Translations under genes and position numbers: made by a program
The notes under the pieces: generated by a model
Seen by the model: the letters and a program-made list of their open reading frames with translations, nothing else
Databases searched by the model: none
What the model was told of the DNA's origin: nothing
NCBI RefSeq assembly: GCF_900143525.1
Contig: NZ_FREZ01000005.1
Coordinates: 62,003-126,002, forward strand
Length of the DNA stretch: 64,000 nucleotides
Origin: Ruegeria sp. Alg231-54
GTDB taxonomy: Bacteria; Pseudomonadota; Alphaproteobacteria; Rhodobacterales; Rhodobacteraceae
Direction of reading: 5' to 3'
In this document: piece by piece, positions 33,033-41,573 of the stretch
Layout of the letters: the number at the start of each line of letters is the position of its first letter
Numbering within the stretch: the stretch's first letter is position 1

Positions 33033-34415
33033 ATGGGGCAGATGTTGAAATGTGTCTCGCCGATTGATGGATCGGTTTTTGCTGAACGTGAAGTGCTATC
33101 ACGGGATGCAGCGTTTGAAGCGGCAGCGCGATCGCGGGCGGCACAGGCAGAATGGGCGGCGCGACCGTTGCAGGAACGTATTGATCTTGTCATGGCAGGC
33201 GTGGCTGCGGTTGGGGCGATGAATGACGAGATTGTGCCCGAGTTGGCGCATATGATGGGGCGTCCGGTACGTTATGGCGGTGAGTTTGGCGGCTTTGACG
33301 AGCGTGCGAGCCATATGGCTCAGATTGCCGAGGCGTCTCTGGCTGATATCGCAGTGGGCGAAGATGAAACCTTCAAACGCTATATCAAGCGCACTCCGCA
33401 TGGCGTGGTCTTTGTGGTGGCGCCCTGGAACTATCCCTACATGACCGCAATCAACACAGTGGCCCCGGCGCTAATCGCGGGGAACACAGTGATCCTGAAA
33501 CATGCCACGCAGACGCTGCTGGTGGGCGAGCGCATGGCGCAAGCGTTTCATTCCGTGGGTATACCCGAAGATGTGTTTCAGAATGTCTTCCTGAGCCATA
33601 ACACGACCAATGACCTGATCGCAGGCAATGCGTTCGACTTTGTGAACTTCACCGGGTCAGTAGGTGGTGGCCAAGCGATGGAGCGCGCGGCTGCTGGGAC
33701 ATTCACCGGTGTTGGTACCGAGCTGGGTGGCAAGGATCCGGGCTATGTCATGGATGACGCTGATCTGGATGCAGCGGTCGAAACGCTGATCGATGGTGCC
33801 ATGTTCAACTCGGGCCAGTGCTGTTGTGGGATTGAACGGATTTATGTTCACGAAAGCCTTTATGACGACTTCGTCGCCAAGGCAGTCGATGTAGTGAAAG
33901 GCTATAAGCTGGGCAATCCTCTGGACAGCGATACAACGATTGGCCCGATGGCCAATGTGCGCTTTGCCAAAGAAGTGCGCGCGCAGATTGCTGAGGCCGT
34001 TGGGGTCGGGGCGGTGGCTCATATCGGCACGTTCCCCGAAGACGATGGCGGGGCCTATCTGACACCGCAGATCCTGACCAACGTCACCCATGACATGCGG
34101 GTGATGCAGGACGAGAGTTTCGGCCCCGTGGTCGGCATTATGAAAGTGTCCTCGGACGACGAAGCCATCGCCTTGATGAATGACAGTGAATTTGGTCTGA
34201 CCGCCAGCCTATGGACCCGCGATGTAGACCGGGCCGCACGCGTGGGCGATGCGATCGAAACCGGAACCGTGTTCATGAACCGCGCCGATTATCTGGATCC
34301 GGGTCTTTGTTGGACTGGCTGCAAGAATACCGGCCGCGGCGGCGGTTTGTCCGTCATTGGCTATCACAACCTGACACGTCCTAAATCCTACCACCTGAAA
34401 AAGGTCACGGGCTAA
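33033..34415 (+). CDS. Aldehyde dehydrogenase family protein
   Basis: NAD(P)+-dependent aldehyde dehydrogenase of about 460 residues. The cofactor fold and proton-abstracting Glu are in GTELGGKDPGYV, the catalytic Cys is in FNSGQCCCGIERIYV, and the late motif ESFGPVVGIMK is present. Starts GTG 33027, ATG 33033 and ATG 33042 are possible; GGAG 6 nt before 33033 favours it. In the neighbouring GS-like/alcohol dehydrogenase context it would oxidise a gamma-glutamyl-amino aldehyde to the acid, as PuuC does. Substrate is inferred from context. Confidence 0.93.
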   Translation: MGQMLKCVSPIDGSVFAEREVLSRDAAFEAAARSRAAQAEWAARPLQERIDLVMAGVAAVGAMNDEIVPELAHMMGRPVRYGGEFGGFDERASHMAQIAEASLADIAVGEDETFKRYIKRTPHGVVFVVAPWNYPYMTAINTVAPALIAGNTVILKHATQTLLVGERMAQAFHSVGIPEDVFQNVFLSHNTTNDLIAGNAFDFVNFTGSVGGGQAMERAAAGTFTGVGTELGGKDPGYVMDDADLDAAVETLIDGAMFNSGQCCCGIERIYVHESLYDDFVAKAVDVVKGYKLGNPLDSDTTIGPMANVRFAKEVRAQIAEAVGVGAVAHIGTFPEDDGGAYLTPQILTNVTHDMRVMQDESFGPVVGIMKVSSDDEAIALMNDSEFGLTASLWTRDVDRAARVGDAIETGTVFMNRADYLDPGLCWTGCKNTGRGGGLSVIGYHNLTRPKSYHLKKVTG

Positions 34416-34424
34416 GGGCAACGG

Positions 34425-34457
34425 CCTGCCCGGTTCAGACCCCCTCGGCCGGGCAGG
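34425..34457 (+). terminator. Stem-loop between aldehyde and alcohol dehydrogenase genes
   Basis: CCTGCCCGG (34425-34433) pairs with CCGGGCAGG (34449-34457). No U-tract follows, so it may be an attenuator or mRNA-processing hairpin rather than a full terminator. Confidence 0.5.
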
Positions 34458-34482
34458 TCGCAAATCACAAAGGAAACCTGAC

Positions 34483-35628
34483 ATGTCACTTGTTGGAAAC
34501 TGGTCCTATCCGACCGCTATCAAATTCGGCGCAGGCCGCATCAAGGAACTGCCCGAGGCATGTGCTGCCGCTGGTATGAAAATGCCGTTGTTGGTCACCG
34601 ACAAAGGGTTGGCCGATCTACCGATCACCGCGGCGACGCTGGATATCATGGAGGCCGCAGGGCTGGGGCGCGGGCTGTTCAGCGATGTGGATCCGAACCC
34701 GAACGAAAAAAATCTTGAGGCAGGGGTCGCGGCCTACAATGCGGGCGGCCATGATGGCGTGATCGCTTTTGGCGGCGGTTCCGGGTTGGATCTGGGCAAG
34801 ATGGTTGCCTTTATGGCAGGGCAGACGCGCCCGGTTTGGGATTTCGAGGATATCGGCGATTGGTGGACTCGCGCCGATGCCGATGTCATCGCGCCGATTA
34901 TCGCTGTGCCGACCACAGCCGGGACCGGGTCCGAGGTCGGGCGCGCCAGTGTCATCACGAATTCCGAAACCCACGCAAAAAAGATTATTTTCCATCCCAA
35001 GGTTCTGCCGACCGTGGTGATCTGCGACCCCGAGCTGACAGTTGGCATGCCCAAGTTCATCACGGCGGGCACAGGTCTGGATGCATTTGCGCATTGTGTC
35101 GAGGCGTATTCCAGCCCGCATTATCATCCGATGAGCCACGGCATTGCGTTGGAAGGTATGCGGCTGGTCAAGGAGTACCTGCCACGCGCTTATGCAGATG
35201 GCACGGATATCGAGGCCCGCGCGCAGATGATGAGCGCGGCAGCCATGGGGGCTACCGCCTTTCAGAAAGGCCTAGGCGCGATCCACGCCATGAGCCATCC
35301 GATTGGCGCGGTTTTCAACACTCACCACGGCACCACCAACGCGGTTTGCATGCCGACAGTGCTGGAGTTCAATGCGCCAGCTATTGCTGATCGGTTTCAG
35401 TCGGCGGCAGCCTATCTGGGAATTGATGGCGGCTTTGATGGCGTCCGCGGTTTTGTCCAGTCGTTCAACGACTCGCTGGGTATCCCAACTAGGCTGTCCG
35501 AACTGGGTGTGACCGAAGCTGCAATCCCGGAACTGGTGCAAGGCGCGATCATCGATCCGTCTTGTGGTGGTAACCCAATCGAATTGACAGAGGACAATCT
35601 GACCGCTCTGTTCAAGGCTGCATTGTGA
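34483..35628 (+). CDS. Iron-containing alcohol dehydrogenase (group III)
   Basis: A 381-residue metal-dependent alcohol dehydrogenase. The NAD-binding N-terminal half has the GGGSGLDLGKMV motif, and the helical C-terminal half has the metal ligands in TGLDAFAHCVEAYSS (Asp and His) and AIHAMSHPIGAVFNTHHG (two His). It would convert an alcohol to the aldehyde used by the dehydrogenase upstream. RBS AAAGGAAAC precedes the ATG. It is the last gene of the GS-like, ALDH, ADH run and is followed by a terminator at 35655-35684. Confidence 0.93.
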   Translation: MSLVGNWSYPTAIKFGAGRIKELPEACAAAGMKMPLLVTDKGLADLPITAATLDIMEAAGLGRGLFSDVDPNPNEKNLEAGVAAYNAGGHDGVIAFGGGSGLDLGKMVAFMAGQTRPVWDFEDIGDWWTRADADVIAPIIAVPTTAGTGSEVGRASVITNSETHAKKIIFHPKVLPTVVICDPELTVGMPKFITAGTGLDAFAHCVEAYSSPHYHPMSHGIALEGMRLVKEYLPRAYADGTDIEARAQMMSAAAMGATAFQKGLGAIHAMSHPIGAVFNTHHGTTNAVCMPTVLEFNAPAIADRFQSAAAYLGIDGGFDGVRGFVQSFNDSLGIPTRLSELGVTEAAIPELVQGAIIDPSCGGNPIELTEDNLTALFKAAL

Positions 35629-35654
35629 TCGGTCTTGCTCTGTGCAAGTAACGA

Positions 35655-35684
35655 AACCGGCCCGTATCTTGGGCCGGTTCTCTC
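35655..35684 (+). terminator. Terminator after iron alcohol dehydrogenase
   Basis: AACCGGCCC (35655-35663) pairs with GGGCCGGTT (35671-35679), followed by CTCTCT. A 9-bp GC-rich stem with pyrimidine tail, 26 bp after the stop. Confidence 0.75.
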
Positions 35685-35702
35685 TGCGCGAAAGGTTCGG
35701 AC

Positions 35703-36542
35703 GTGACTCTGTTTGTCATCGCCATCATTTTGACGGCTGCGTTGCTGCATGCGGTGTGGAACGCCATCGTCAAAACAGCCGCCGACCGAACGACCACTTT
35801 GGGTCTTGTCGCATTTGGGCATGTCATCCCTGCGACAGCGATGATCCTGCTGCTGCCTCTGCCCAGTGCTGAAAGCTTTCCCTATATCCTGATCTCGACC
35901 GTCGTGCATTTTGGGTACTACTACATGCTAGGAAAAGCCTATCAGCATGGGGATCTGAGCGTCGTCTATCCGATCGCCCGCGGTATCGTGCCTGCGTTGG
36001 TCTCGCTCTGGGCGATGATCCTGGTGGGCGAGGTTCTGCCGCTGCAGGCATGGGGCGGGATTGCGTTGATCGCGCTTGGTATTCAGCTCAGCAGTTGGAG
36101 TGCCTTGCGGTCCGGCGTCGGGCGCTGGGCGCTGTGGTTTGCACTGGGTACGGGGTTTTGCATCTCGATCTATTCAGTTGTGGACGGCATCGGCGTGCGG
36201 TTGTCGGGCAATACGCTTAGCTACTGGGCCTGGGGCGCGTTTCTGCACCTGTTCATCGCCGGGTTCGTTGGCATCAAAAAGCGGGACACACTGGCCAGCC
36301 TTCCTGCAAAGGTCTGGATGATCGGCATCCTGGGCGGGCTGGTGTCGATGACGGCCTATGGTCTGGTGCTTTACGCCAAGAATTTCGCACCACTGGGTGC
36401 GGTTTCAGCACTGCGCGAGACTTCGGTGATCTTCGCTGCGTTGATAGGGTTTATCTTCCTGCATGAAGGCAACTGGATGCGTCGCCTTGGTGCGGCCCTA
36501 CTGATGGCCGTTGGCGTTGCCCTGATCGGTTTGTCGGTCTGA
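35703..36542 (+). CDS. EamA/DMT family transporter
   Basis: Drug/metabolite transporter-type membrane protein of 279 residues with about ten spans forming two EamA repeats. The start is GTG 35703. It has the typical DMT ending of the second repeat (AALIGFIFLHEGNWMRRLGAALL, partial), where the acidic residue precedes the last span. DMT carriers export amino acids, metabolites or drugs; the substrate is unknown. It follows the terminator of the alcohol dehydrogenase closely and may share read-through transcription. Confidence 0.9.
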   Translation: MTLFVIAIILTAALLHAVWNAIVKTAADRTTTLGLVAFGHVIPATAMILLLPLPSAESFPYILISTVVHFGYYYMLGKAYQHGDLSVVYPIARGIVPALVSLWAMILVGEVLPLQAWGGIALIALGIQLSSWSALRSGVGRWALWFALGTGFCISIYSVVDGIGVRLSGNTLSYWAWGAFLHLFIAGFVGIKKRDTLASLPAKVWMIGILGGLVSMTAYGLVLYAKNFAPLGAVSALRETSVIFAALIGFIFLHEGNWMRRLGAALLMAVGVALIGLSV

Positions 36543-36610
36543 TCCCGGCGGCCTTGCCGCGCGCGCCTGTCGTCTCGCATAGTGGGGGCAAGTGACGAGA
36601 GGGCGTATTG

Positions 36611-37381
36611 ATGACCAAAGAGATTGTTCTGATCCATGGGGCCTTTGCCGGACCTTGGTGTATGGCGGACTACGCGGGTTTCTTCCGCGCGCGCGGCTGG
36701 ACGGTGCACACCCCTGCGCTGCGCTTTCATGGTGGGGACCCCACGGCCGAACCTGAACCCGGACTTACGGATACCAGTGTCGCGGATTATGCCAATGATA
36801 TTGCCGAGCTCGTGCAGGGCTTGGACAGCAAGCCGGTCATCCTCGGCCATGCCATCGCGGGCGTTGTGGCGCAGCAAGTGGCCGCGCGCGAGTTGGCCAG
36901 TGCTATTGTCCTGATCAACCCGAACGCGCCGTGGGGCACCTTGCCCGAAACCGACGATGAGCGCGCCATCCCGCGCGCGCTGATGGAGGGCGGGGCGTTC
37001 TGGAAACAACCCATGCATGTCGAGTTCGACCTGATGGCCCCTTTTGCGCTGAACAAGATGCCCGAGGCGCAGCAGCATGAGGTGTTCGACCAGCTGGGTG
37101 CAGAGAGCGGGCGGGTGATGTTCGAGATGTTCTTTTGGATGTTCGACGATCACCACGCGATGAAGGTTGATATCGACAAGGTCGATTGCCCGGTGCTGAT
37201 CGTCTCGGGCACCGAGGATCGCGCCGTCAACCCCGACACCTGCCGTGCTCTGGCCAATCTGTACGGGGATCGCGCGACGTTTATGCCCGTGAAAAACCAC
37301 GCGCATTTCCTGTTCATGGAGCCCGGCTGGGAGCATCCCGCCGGCCAGATCGCGGACTGGCTAAAGGGTAAGGTGGGTTAG
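36611..37381 (+). CDS. Alpha/beta hydrolase
   Basis: A 256-residue alpha/beta hydrolase, started at ATG 36611 after GAGAGGGCG (the ORF could begin at TTG 36608). The N-terminal strand pattern EIVLIHGAFAGPW gives the oxyanion hole HG; the nucleophile elbow position reads ILGHAIAGVV, with Ala where Ser is usual (GHSxGG expected). The other triad members may be in NPDT and NHAHFLFMEPGW (His). The elbow suggests either an Ala substitution with lost activity or a displaced nucleophile. Function unknown. It stands between an EamA transporter and a DUF1496-like gene on the other strand. Confidence 0.8.
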   Translation: MTKEIVLIHGAFAGPWCMADYAGFFRARGWTVHTPALRFHGGDPTAEPEPGLTDTSVADYANDIAELVQGLDSKPVILGHAIAGVVAQQVAARELASAIVLINPNAPWGTLPETDDERAIPRALMEGGAFWKQPMHVEFDLMAPFALNKMPEAQQHEVFDQLGAESGRVMFEMFFWMFDDHHAMKVDIDKVDCPVLIVSGTEDRAVNPDTCRALANLYGDRATFMPVKNHAHFLFMEPGWEHPAGQIADWLKGKVG

Positions 37382-37399
37382 GCGGCCCGACCTTTCAAT

Positions 37400-37681
37400 T
37401 CAACGATTGACCTGAATACCGCTCTCCGGTTTCCACTTCATGACACCGTCGCCGCTTTTGATACAACGCAGAAGGTGTTCTTCGCGCGTACTGGACGTTT
37501 CGGTCACGGTGTTGTTGCCAGAGATCACAACAAAGGCGTCCACCGAATAAGCGAGGCCGTTGTAATAGCAGAACCGTAACTCTGCCCCGACCGGAACCGG
37601 TGACGCGCCGATCAGCGACTGCTGCGCGCTTACCTGACTGGCCAACAAGGCAAAGGCCAGCCCGAGGGTTAGTGATTTCAT
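37400..37681 (-). CDS. Small exported protein, DUF1496-like
   Basis: A 93-residue protein with a signal peptide (MKSLTLGLAFALLASQVSA, cleavage after VSA). The mature part has two Cys, in LRFCYYNGLAYSVDAF and LLRCIKSGDGVMKW, that may form a disulfide. The CYY...YS...F pattern resembles DUF1496, but I am not sure. It is periplasmic or secreted; function unknown. It is convergent with the hydrolase gene and 19 bp away from it. Confidence 0.6.
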   Translation of the reverse strand: MKSLTLGLAFALLASQVSAQQSLIGASPVPVGAELRFCYYNGLAYSVDAFVVISGNNTVTETSSTREEHLLRCIKSGDGVMKWKPESGIQVNR

Positions 37682-37925
37682 GTCGTCCTCCCGTTCGAAA
37701 AATTTGTTCGTTCAAATTGGGTCTTGGACGCTCGGATCCTCAGAATTTGTTCTTGGATGACAATTGCGCGCAAGTGTGAACGGGATCAACGGGTTAGGCA
37801 AGGGGGGTGTTTGGGGAGTCGTTGTGGAAGCGTATCGCTTAAGTTACTTAACCCATGAGATTTAGCACCATAAACGCGCTCCAAGTCCGGTATTGGGAAG
37901 GAATAACTCTCAATTGGCTGTTAAC
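37682..37925. other. AT-rich intergenic gap
   Basis: About 245 bases without a gene, poorer in GC than the surroundings by eye. It forms the left edge of an AT-rich patch containing the NYN gene 37926-38714. Confidence 0.5.
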
Positions 37926-38714
37926 TTATAGACCTCCTAGTCTTTCAGTGTGCATCTTCAACCAGAAAATGAGCTGCTCACGACTGGCACAGCTATAGAC
38001 TATGGGCGCTAATTTATCATTGACTAGTGCTAACCAATTTCCAGCTCGCTTTTGAAGTGAGACATGTTCTCCATGAATATCTATGGCTTCGACACCCATC
38101 TGCCCGTGGATTAAGTTTCCTGACTCCGAAACCGCAAATCGAAACCCGCCAGTTTTGTAGAGCCAAGGTCCATCGATTCGTTTATAGCTGTCCGCTTCGG
38201 CTTGTAGCCTCGGTGCGACCCTTCCTTGTGAAGGGTCATTAAAAGAGACAACGTTAACAATGCACCCCGCATCGCTTAGTGCTTCCACCAGAGGAATAAA
38301 ATCGCCATCTGCACCATAGAGTGTGCAGGTTTTCATTGTTGATGTAAAAGCCAGCTTAGTGGCATCAATTGCAAGTTTGACATCCACGCCTTCTTGTTTT
38401 TTTGACCTACCTTTTTGAGTAAGGACACCGAGTTTTAGAACAAACCCTTCTTGGGCCCGAATCTCTTTCAACCACTCAGGGAGCTCTTCGGGATTTTTTG
38501 CGGCAGAGTAAAAGTAGATTCTATCGTGCAATAGTTGTTTGAAAAGACTTACGAAACTAAACTGTGAAAGATGTTCTTCGTCTACGCCGAAATCCTTCAG
38601 CTTTCTTTCAAAACTCTTTTGCATATTGTCGGCATCGACAAACGCAAAATGAGGGGTCCTGTGGGGGGTATCAACTGGGATATGATTCAAAGCCCCCTTT
38701 TTTTCTAGAATCAA
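37926..38714 (-). CDS. NYN-domain (LabA/DUF88-type) ribonuclease-like protein
   Basis: A 262-residue protein with the NYN/PIN-like fold: VDADNM near residue 28 (first acidic site), EGVDVKLAIDATKLA near residue 110 and LYGADGDFIPLVEAL near residue 135, the usual three acidic clusters of LabA-type proteins. A C-terminal 90 residues are unassigned; they may bind RNA or DNA. No ATG fits; TTG at 38714 overlaps the parE stop (TTGA), a read-out of translational coupling. Codon use is AT-rich compared with its neighbours, which suggests recent acquisition. A single such gene could act in RNA decay or phage defence; not shown. Confidence 0.78.
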   Translation of the reverse strand: MILEKKGALNHIPVDTPHRTPHFAFVDADNMQKSFERKLKDFGVDEEHLSQFSFVSLFKQLLHDRIYFYSAAKNPEELPEWLKEIRAQEGFVLKLGVLTQKGRSKKQEGVDVKLAIDATKLAFTSTMKTCTLYGADGDFIPLVEALSDAGCIVNVVSFNDPSQGRVAPRLQAEADSYKRIDGPWLYKTGGFRFAVSESGNLIHGQMGVEAIDIHGEHVSLQKRAGNWLALVNDKLAPIVYSCASREQLIFWLKMHTERLGGL

Positions 38715-40669
38715 ACATCCAACTCCTCCACAAACCGCGCGTTCTCCTGAATGTACTGGAACCGCAGTTCGGGTTTTTTACCCATCAGGCGCTCGACCAG
38801 ATCGCCGGTCTCGCCGGGTTCGTCCTCGTCGATGGTGACGCGGATCAGTTTGCGGGATGCCGGGTCCATCGTGGTTTCTTTCAGGTCCTTGGCGTCCATC
38901 TCACCCAGACCCTTGAAGCGTGAGACGTCGATCTTGCCTTTGCCGCCCAGACCTTTTTCAAGCCACTCATCCCGCTCAGCCTCGTCCAGGCAATAGACGC
39001 GTTTGGCGCCTTGGGTCAGGCGATACAGGGGCGGGCAGGCCAGGTACAGGTGGCCCGTGTCGATCATCGGGCGCATCTGAGTGAAGAAGAACGTCATCAA
39101 CAGCGCCGCGATATGCGCCCCGTCCACATCCGCGTCGGTCATGATGATGATCTTGTCATAGCGCAGGTCGTCGACATTGAACTTGGTGCCAAGACCGACA
39201 CCCAGCGCTTGCGTCAGATCGTTGATCTCGGCATTGGTGCCCAGCTTGGAACTGGCCGCGCCCAGCACGTTCAGGATCTTGCCGCGCAGGGGCAAAAGGG
39301 CTTGCGTTTTGCGGTTGCGACCCATCTTGGCCGAGCCGCCCGCAGAATCCCCTTCGACGATGAATAATTCTGTGCCATCGCGTGTTGAACTAGAACAGTC
39401 CACCAACTTGCCGGGAAGACGCAGTTTTTTAGTGGCGGACTTACGTTGTGTTTCTTTCTCGGCGCGTCGGCGCAGACGTTCTTCGGACCTCAGAATGAGG
39501 AAATCAAGAATTGCACCGGCGGATTTCGTGTCCGCGGCCAGCCAGTTATCGAAATGGTCGCGGACCGAATTCTCTACCAACCGCTGTGCTTCGACCGTGG
39601 CGAGGCGGTCTTTGGTCTGGCCGACGAATTCCGGTTCACTGATAAAGCAAGACACCAGTGCGCAGCCGCCGGTGATCAGGTCGTCGCGGGTGATCTGCGC
39701 GGCCTTCTTGTTGTTGATCAGTTCGCCGTACGCCTTGATACCCTTGAGGACCGCTGCCCAGAACCCGGCGACATGAGTGCCACCTTCGGGGGTGGGGACG
39801 GTGTTACAGTAGGACTGAATGAACCCGTCGCGCGAGGGTGTCCAGTTGATCGCCCACTCGACCTTGCCGGCGGCGCCGAACTTTTCACGAAAGTCCACGG
39901 TGCCTGCGAAAGGTTGTTCGGCATAGGTGGACGAGCCGTTCATCGTTTCCTTCAGGTAGTCCGACAGCCCGCCGGGAAAGTGGAAGCTGGCCTCGGTTGG
40001 CGTTTCGCCGTCGTCGATATGGGACTTCCAGCGAATTTCGACGCCCGAGAACAGATAGGCCTTGGAGCGGATGGATTTAAACAGCCGCGCCGGTTTGAAC
40101 TTGTGGTGGCCGAAGATCTCTTCGTCCGCGTGGAATGTCACGGTGGTGCCGCGCCGGTTTGGGGCTGCGCCAACCTTTTCGACCGGACCCAGTGGTACAC
40201 CACGCGAAAAGCGTTGTTCATAAAGTTGCTTATCCCGCGCCACCTGTACAACCATGGAATCTGACAACGCATTAACAACCGATGCACCCACACCGTGCAG
40301 ACCGCCCGAGGTCTGATAGGCCTTGCCCGAGAACTTACCGCCTGCGTGCAGAGTGCAGAGGATCACCTCAAGCGCGGATTTGTCCGGAAACTTGGGGTGC
40401 GGATCGATCGGAATACCGCGCCCGTTATCGCGCACAGTCAGGGCGTAATCTGCGTGCAGCTCAACCTCAATCCGGTTGGCGTGACCTGCGACCGCTTCGT
40501 CCATCGAGTTGTCGAGGATTTCGGCGACCATATGGTGCAGCGCGCGTTCGTCCGTGCCGCCGATATACATGCCGGGGCGTTTGCGGACCGGTTCCAGACC
40601 TTCAAGCACCTCGATCGAGGAGGCGTCATAGGTATTGGTCGCTTCTGGCGTCAACAGATCGTCGGGCAT
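38711..40669 (-). CDS. parE: DNA topoisomerase IV subunit B
   Basis: ATPase subunit of topoisomerase IV, needed for decatenation of replicated chromosomes. About 652 residues from MPDDLLTPEATNT (ATG 40669). The GHKL ATPase site shows EILDNSMDEAV, VRDNGRGIPIDPH and QTSGGLHGVGASVVNALS; the TOPRIM domain shows IVEGDSAGGSAKMGRNR and IIIMTDADVDGAHI. The ORF could be extended 43 codons upstream, but those residues are not family-like. The C-terminus ends normally (RFVEELDV) and its stop overlaps the TTG of the NYN gene. Confidence 0.97.
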   Translation of the reverse strand: MPDDLLTPEATNTYDASSIEVLEGLEPVRKRPGMYIGGTDERALHHMVAEILDNSMDEAVAGHANRIEVELHADYALTVRDNGRGIPIDPHPKFPDKSALEVILCTLHAGGKFSGKAYQTSGGLHGVGASVVNALSDSMVVQVARDKQLYEQRFSRGVPLGPVEKVGAAPNRRGTTVTFHADEEIFGHHKFKPARLFKSIRSKAYLFSGVEIRWKSHIDDGETPTEASFHFPGGLSDYLKETMNGSSTYAEQPFAGTVDFREKFGAAGKVEWAINWTPSRDGFIQSYCNTVPTPEGGTHVAGFWAAVLKGIKAYGELINNKKAAQITRDDLITGGCALVSCFISEPEFVGQTKDRLATVEAQRLVENSVRDHFDNWLAADTKSAGAILDFLILRSEERLRRRAEKETQRKSATKKLRLPGKLVDCSSSTRDGTELFIVEGDSAGGSAKMGRNRKTQALLPLRGKILNVLGAASSKLGTNAEINDLTQALGVGLGTKFNVDDLRYDKIIIMTDADVDGAHIAALLMTFFFTQMRPMIDTGHLYLACPPLYRLTQGAKRVYCLDEAERDEWLEKGLGGKGKIDVSRFKGLGEMDAKDLKETTMDPASRKLIRVTIDEDEPGETGDLVERLMGKKPELRFQYIQENARFVEELDV

Positions 40670-40828
40670 GGGTGCTGCTCTTGTTTTTGGGTTTGGTCCC
40701 ATTATGGCAGGGGATGTGGTCCGGGGGAAGGGGCGCGCGAAGTGTTGTGTGCGGTTTGTCGGCTTTGATGCGCCCCGATGGGGAACTGAAGTTGACACGC
40801 TACATGTTTGACTTGGCGGGACCCACGG

Positions 40829-41383
40829 TCACAACGCCAGCCAGAGAGCCCCATTCCGATAGCCACCCTGCACAAGCTCTTTGGCCTGTAGCACATCCGG
40901 ATAATCGTCAACCCAGTCGCGAAAACGGTCGTTTGTGACAATGGTAGCCCCTAGGTCACGAGCGACCTGTAGAACAAGCGGGTCGGCTGGCGTTCCTTTG
41001 GGTGCGACCATAACGTGGTCAACGGGCAACCCAAGCAGTGAGGCAAGAGTTTTGTCCTTCATGTAGCGATCTGAGATTTTGTAGCCGACATTTGCATCGA
41101 ACACGACGCCAGGGGTTAGGCCGGAGGCGGTCAAAGCGTCGACAACTTCGCGCACGGTGGCAATGTCCGGAACGCCCTCTCGCCAGTGTAAAACATTTGA
41201 TCCATCAACCACGGCCCAGTTCTTCGGGGCTTTCGATCTGCGCAACCATTTTCCAAGCAGCAATATCGCGCTTGCGACGGTGCAAAGCCCTGCGACCATT
41301 ACCCAATCAGAAAGAGCAGGTTGGAACAGTGCCGCGAACAGGCCGCAGATTGACAGGACAAACAAGAGCAGAGGAAGGCGCAT
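40829..41383 (-). CDS. Membrane-anchored Zc3h12a-like NYN ribonuclease
   Basis: A 184-residue protein with two N-terminal hydrophobic segments (about residues 3-20 and 27-45) and a C-terminal RNase_Zc3h12a-type NYN domain: WAVVDGSNVLHW (first Asp), VVFDANVGYKIS and LGATIVTNDRFRDWVDDYP (last Asp). The NYN core should be a metal-dependent endoribonuclease, held at the inner face of the membrane. It is 160 bp upstream of parE on the same strand. A related but different NYN gene lies on the other side of parE. Confidence 0.8.
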   Translation of the reverse strand: MRLPLLLFVLSICGLFAALFQPALSDWVMVAGLCTVASAILLLGKWLRRSKAPKNWAVVDGSNVLHWREGVPDIATVREVVDALTASGLTPGVVFDANVGYKISDRYMKDKTLASLLGLPVDHVMVAPKGTPADPLVLQVARDLGATIVTNDRFRDWVDDYPDVLQAKELVQGGYRNGALWLAL

Positions 41384-41573
41384 CGCTGGAAAATATATAT
41401 AGTGAAACGGGGTGTCGGTAGTTCTTTATCAGGTGGCGGTGGAGGATGCCCAGAGCGTTCTCATTGCAGTCACGTGAAATGTTCCAGGTAAACGTGCCCG
41501 TCAAGGTCTCGCATTGTTTCTGCATTCTGTTTAGGTTTGGCTGCAAAAGCAAATGGATACGGGAGGCAAAGAG

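Noticed and set aside
36371..37336. 321-codon minus-strand open frame opposite the EamA and hydrolase genes
   Set aside because: Spans two real plus-strand genes and shows no family features.
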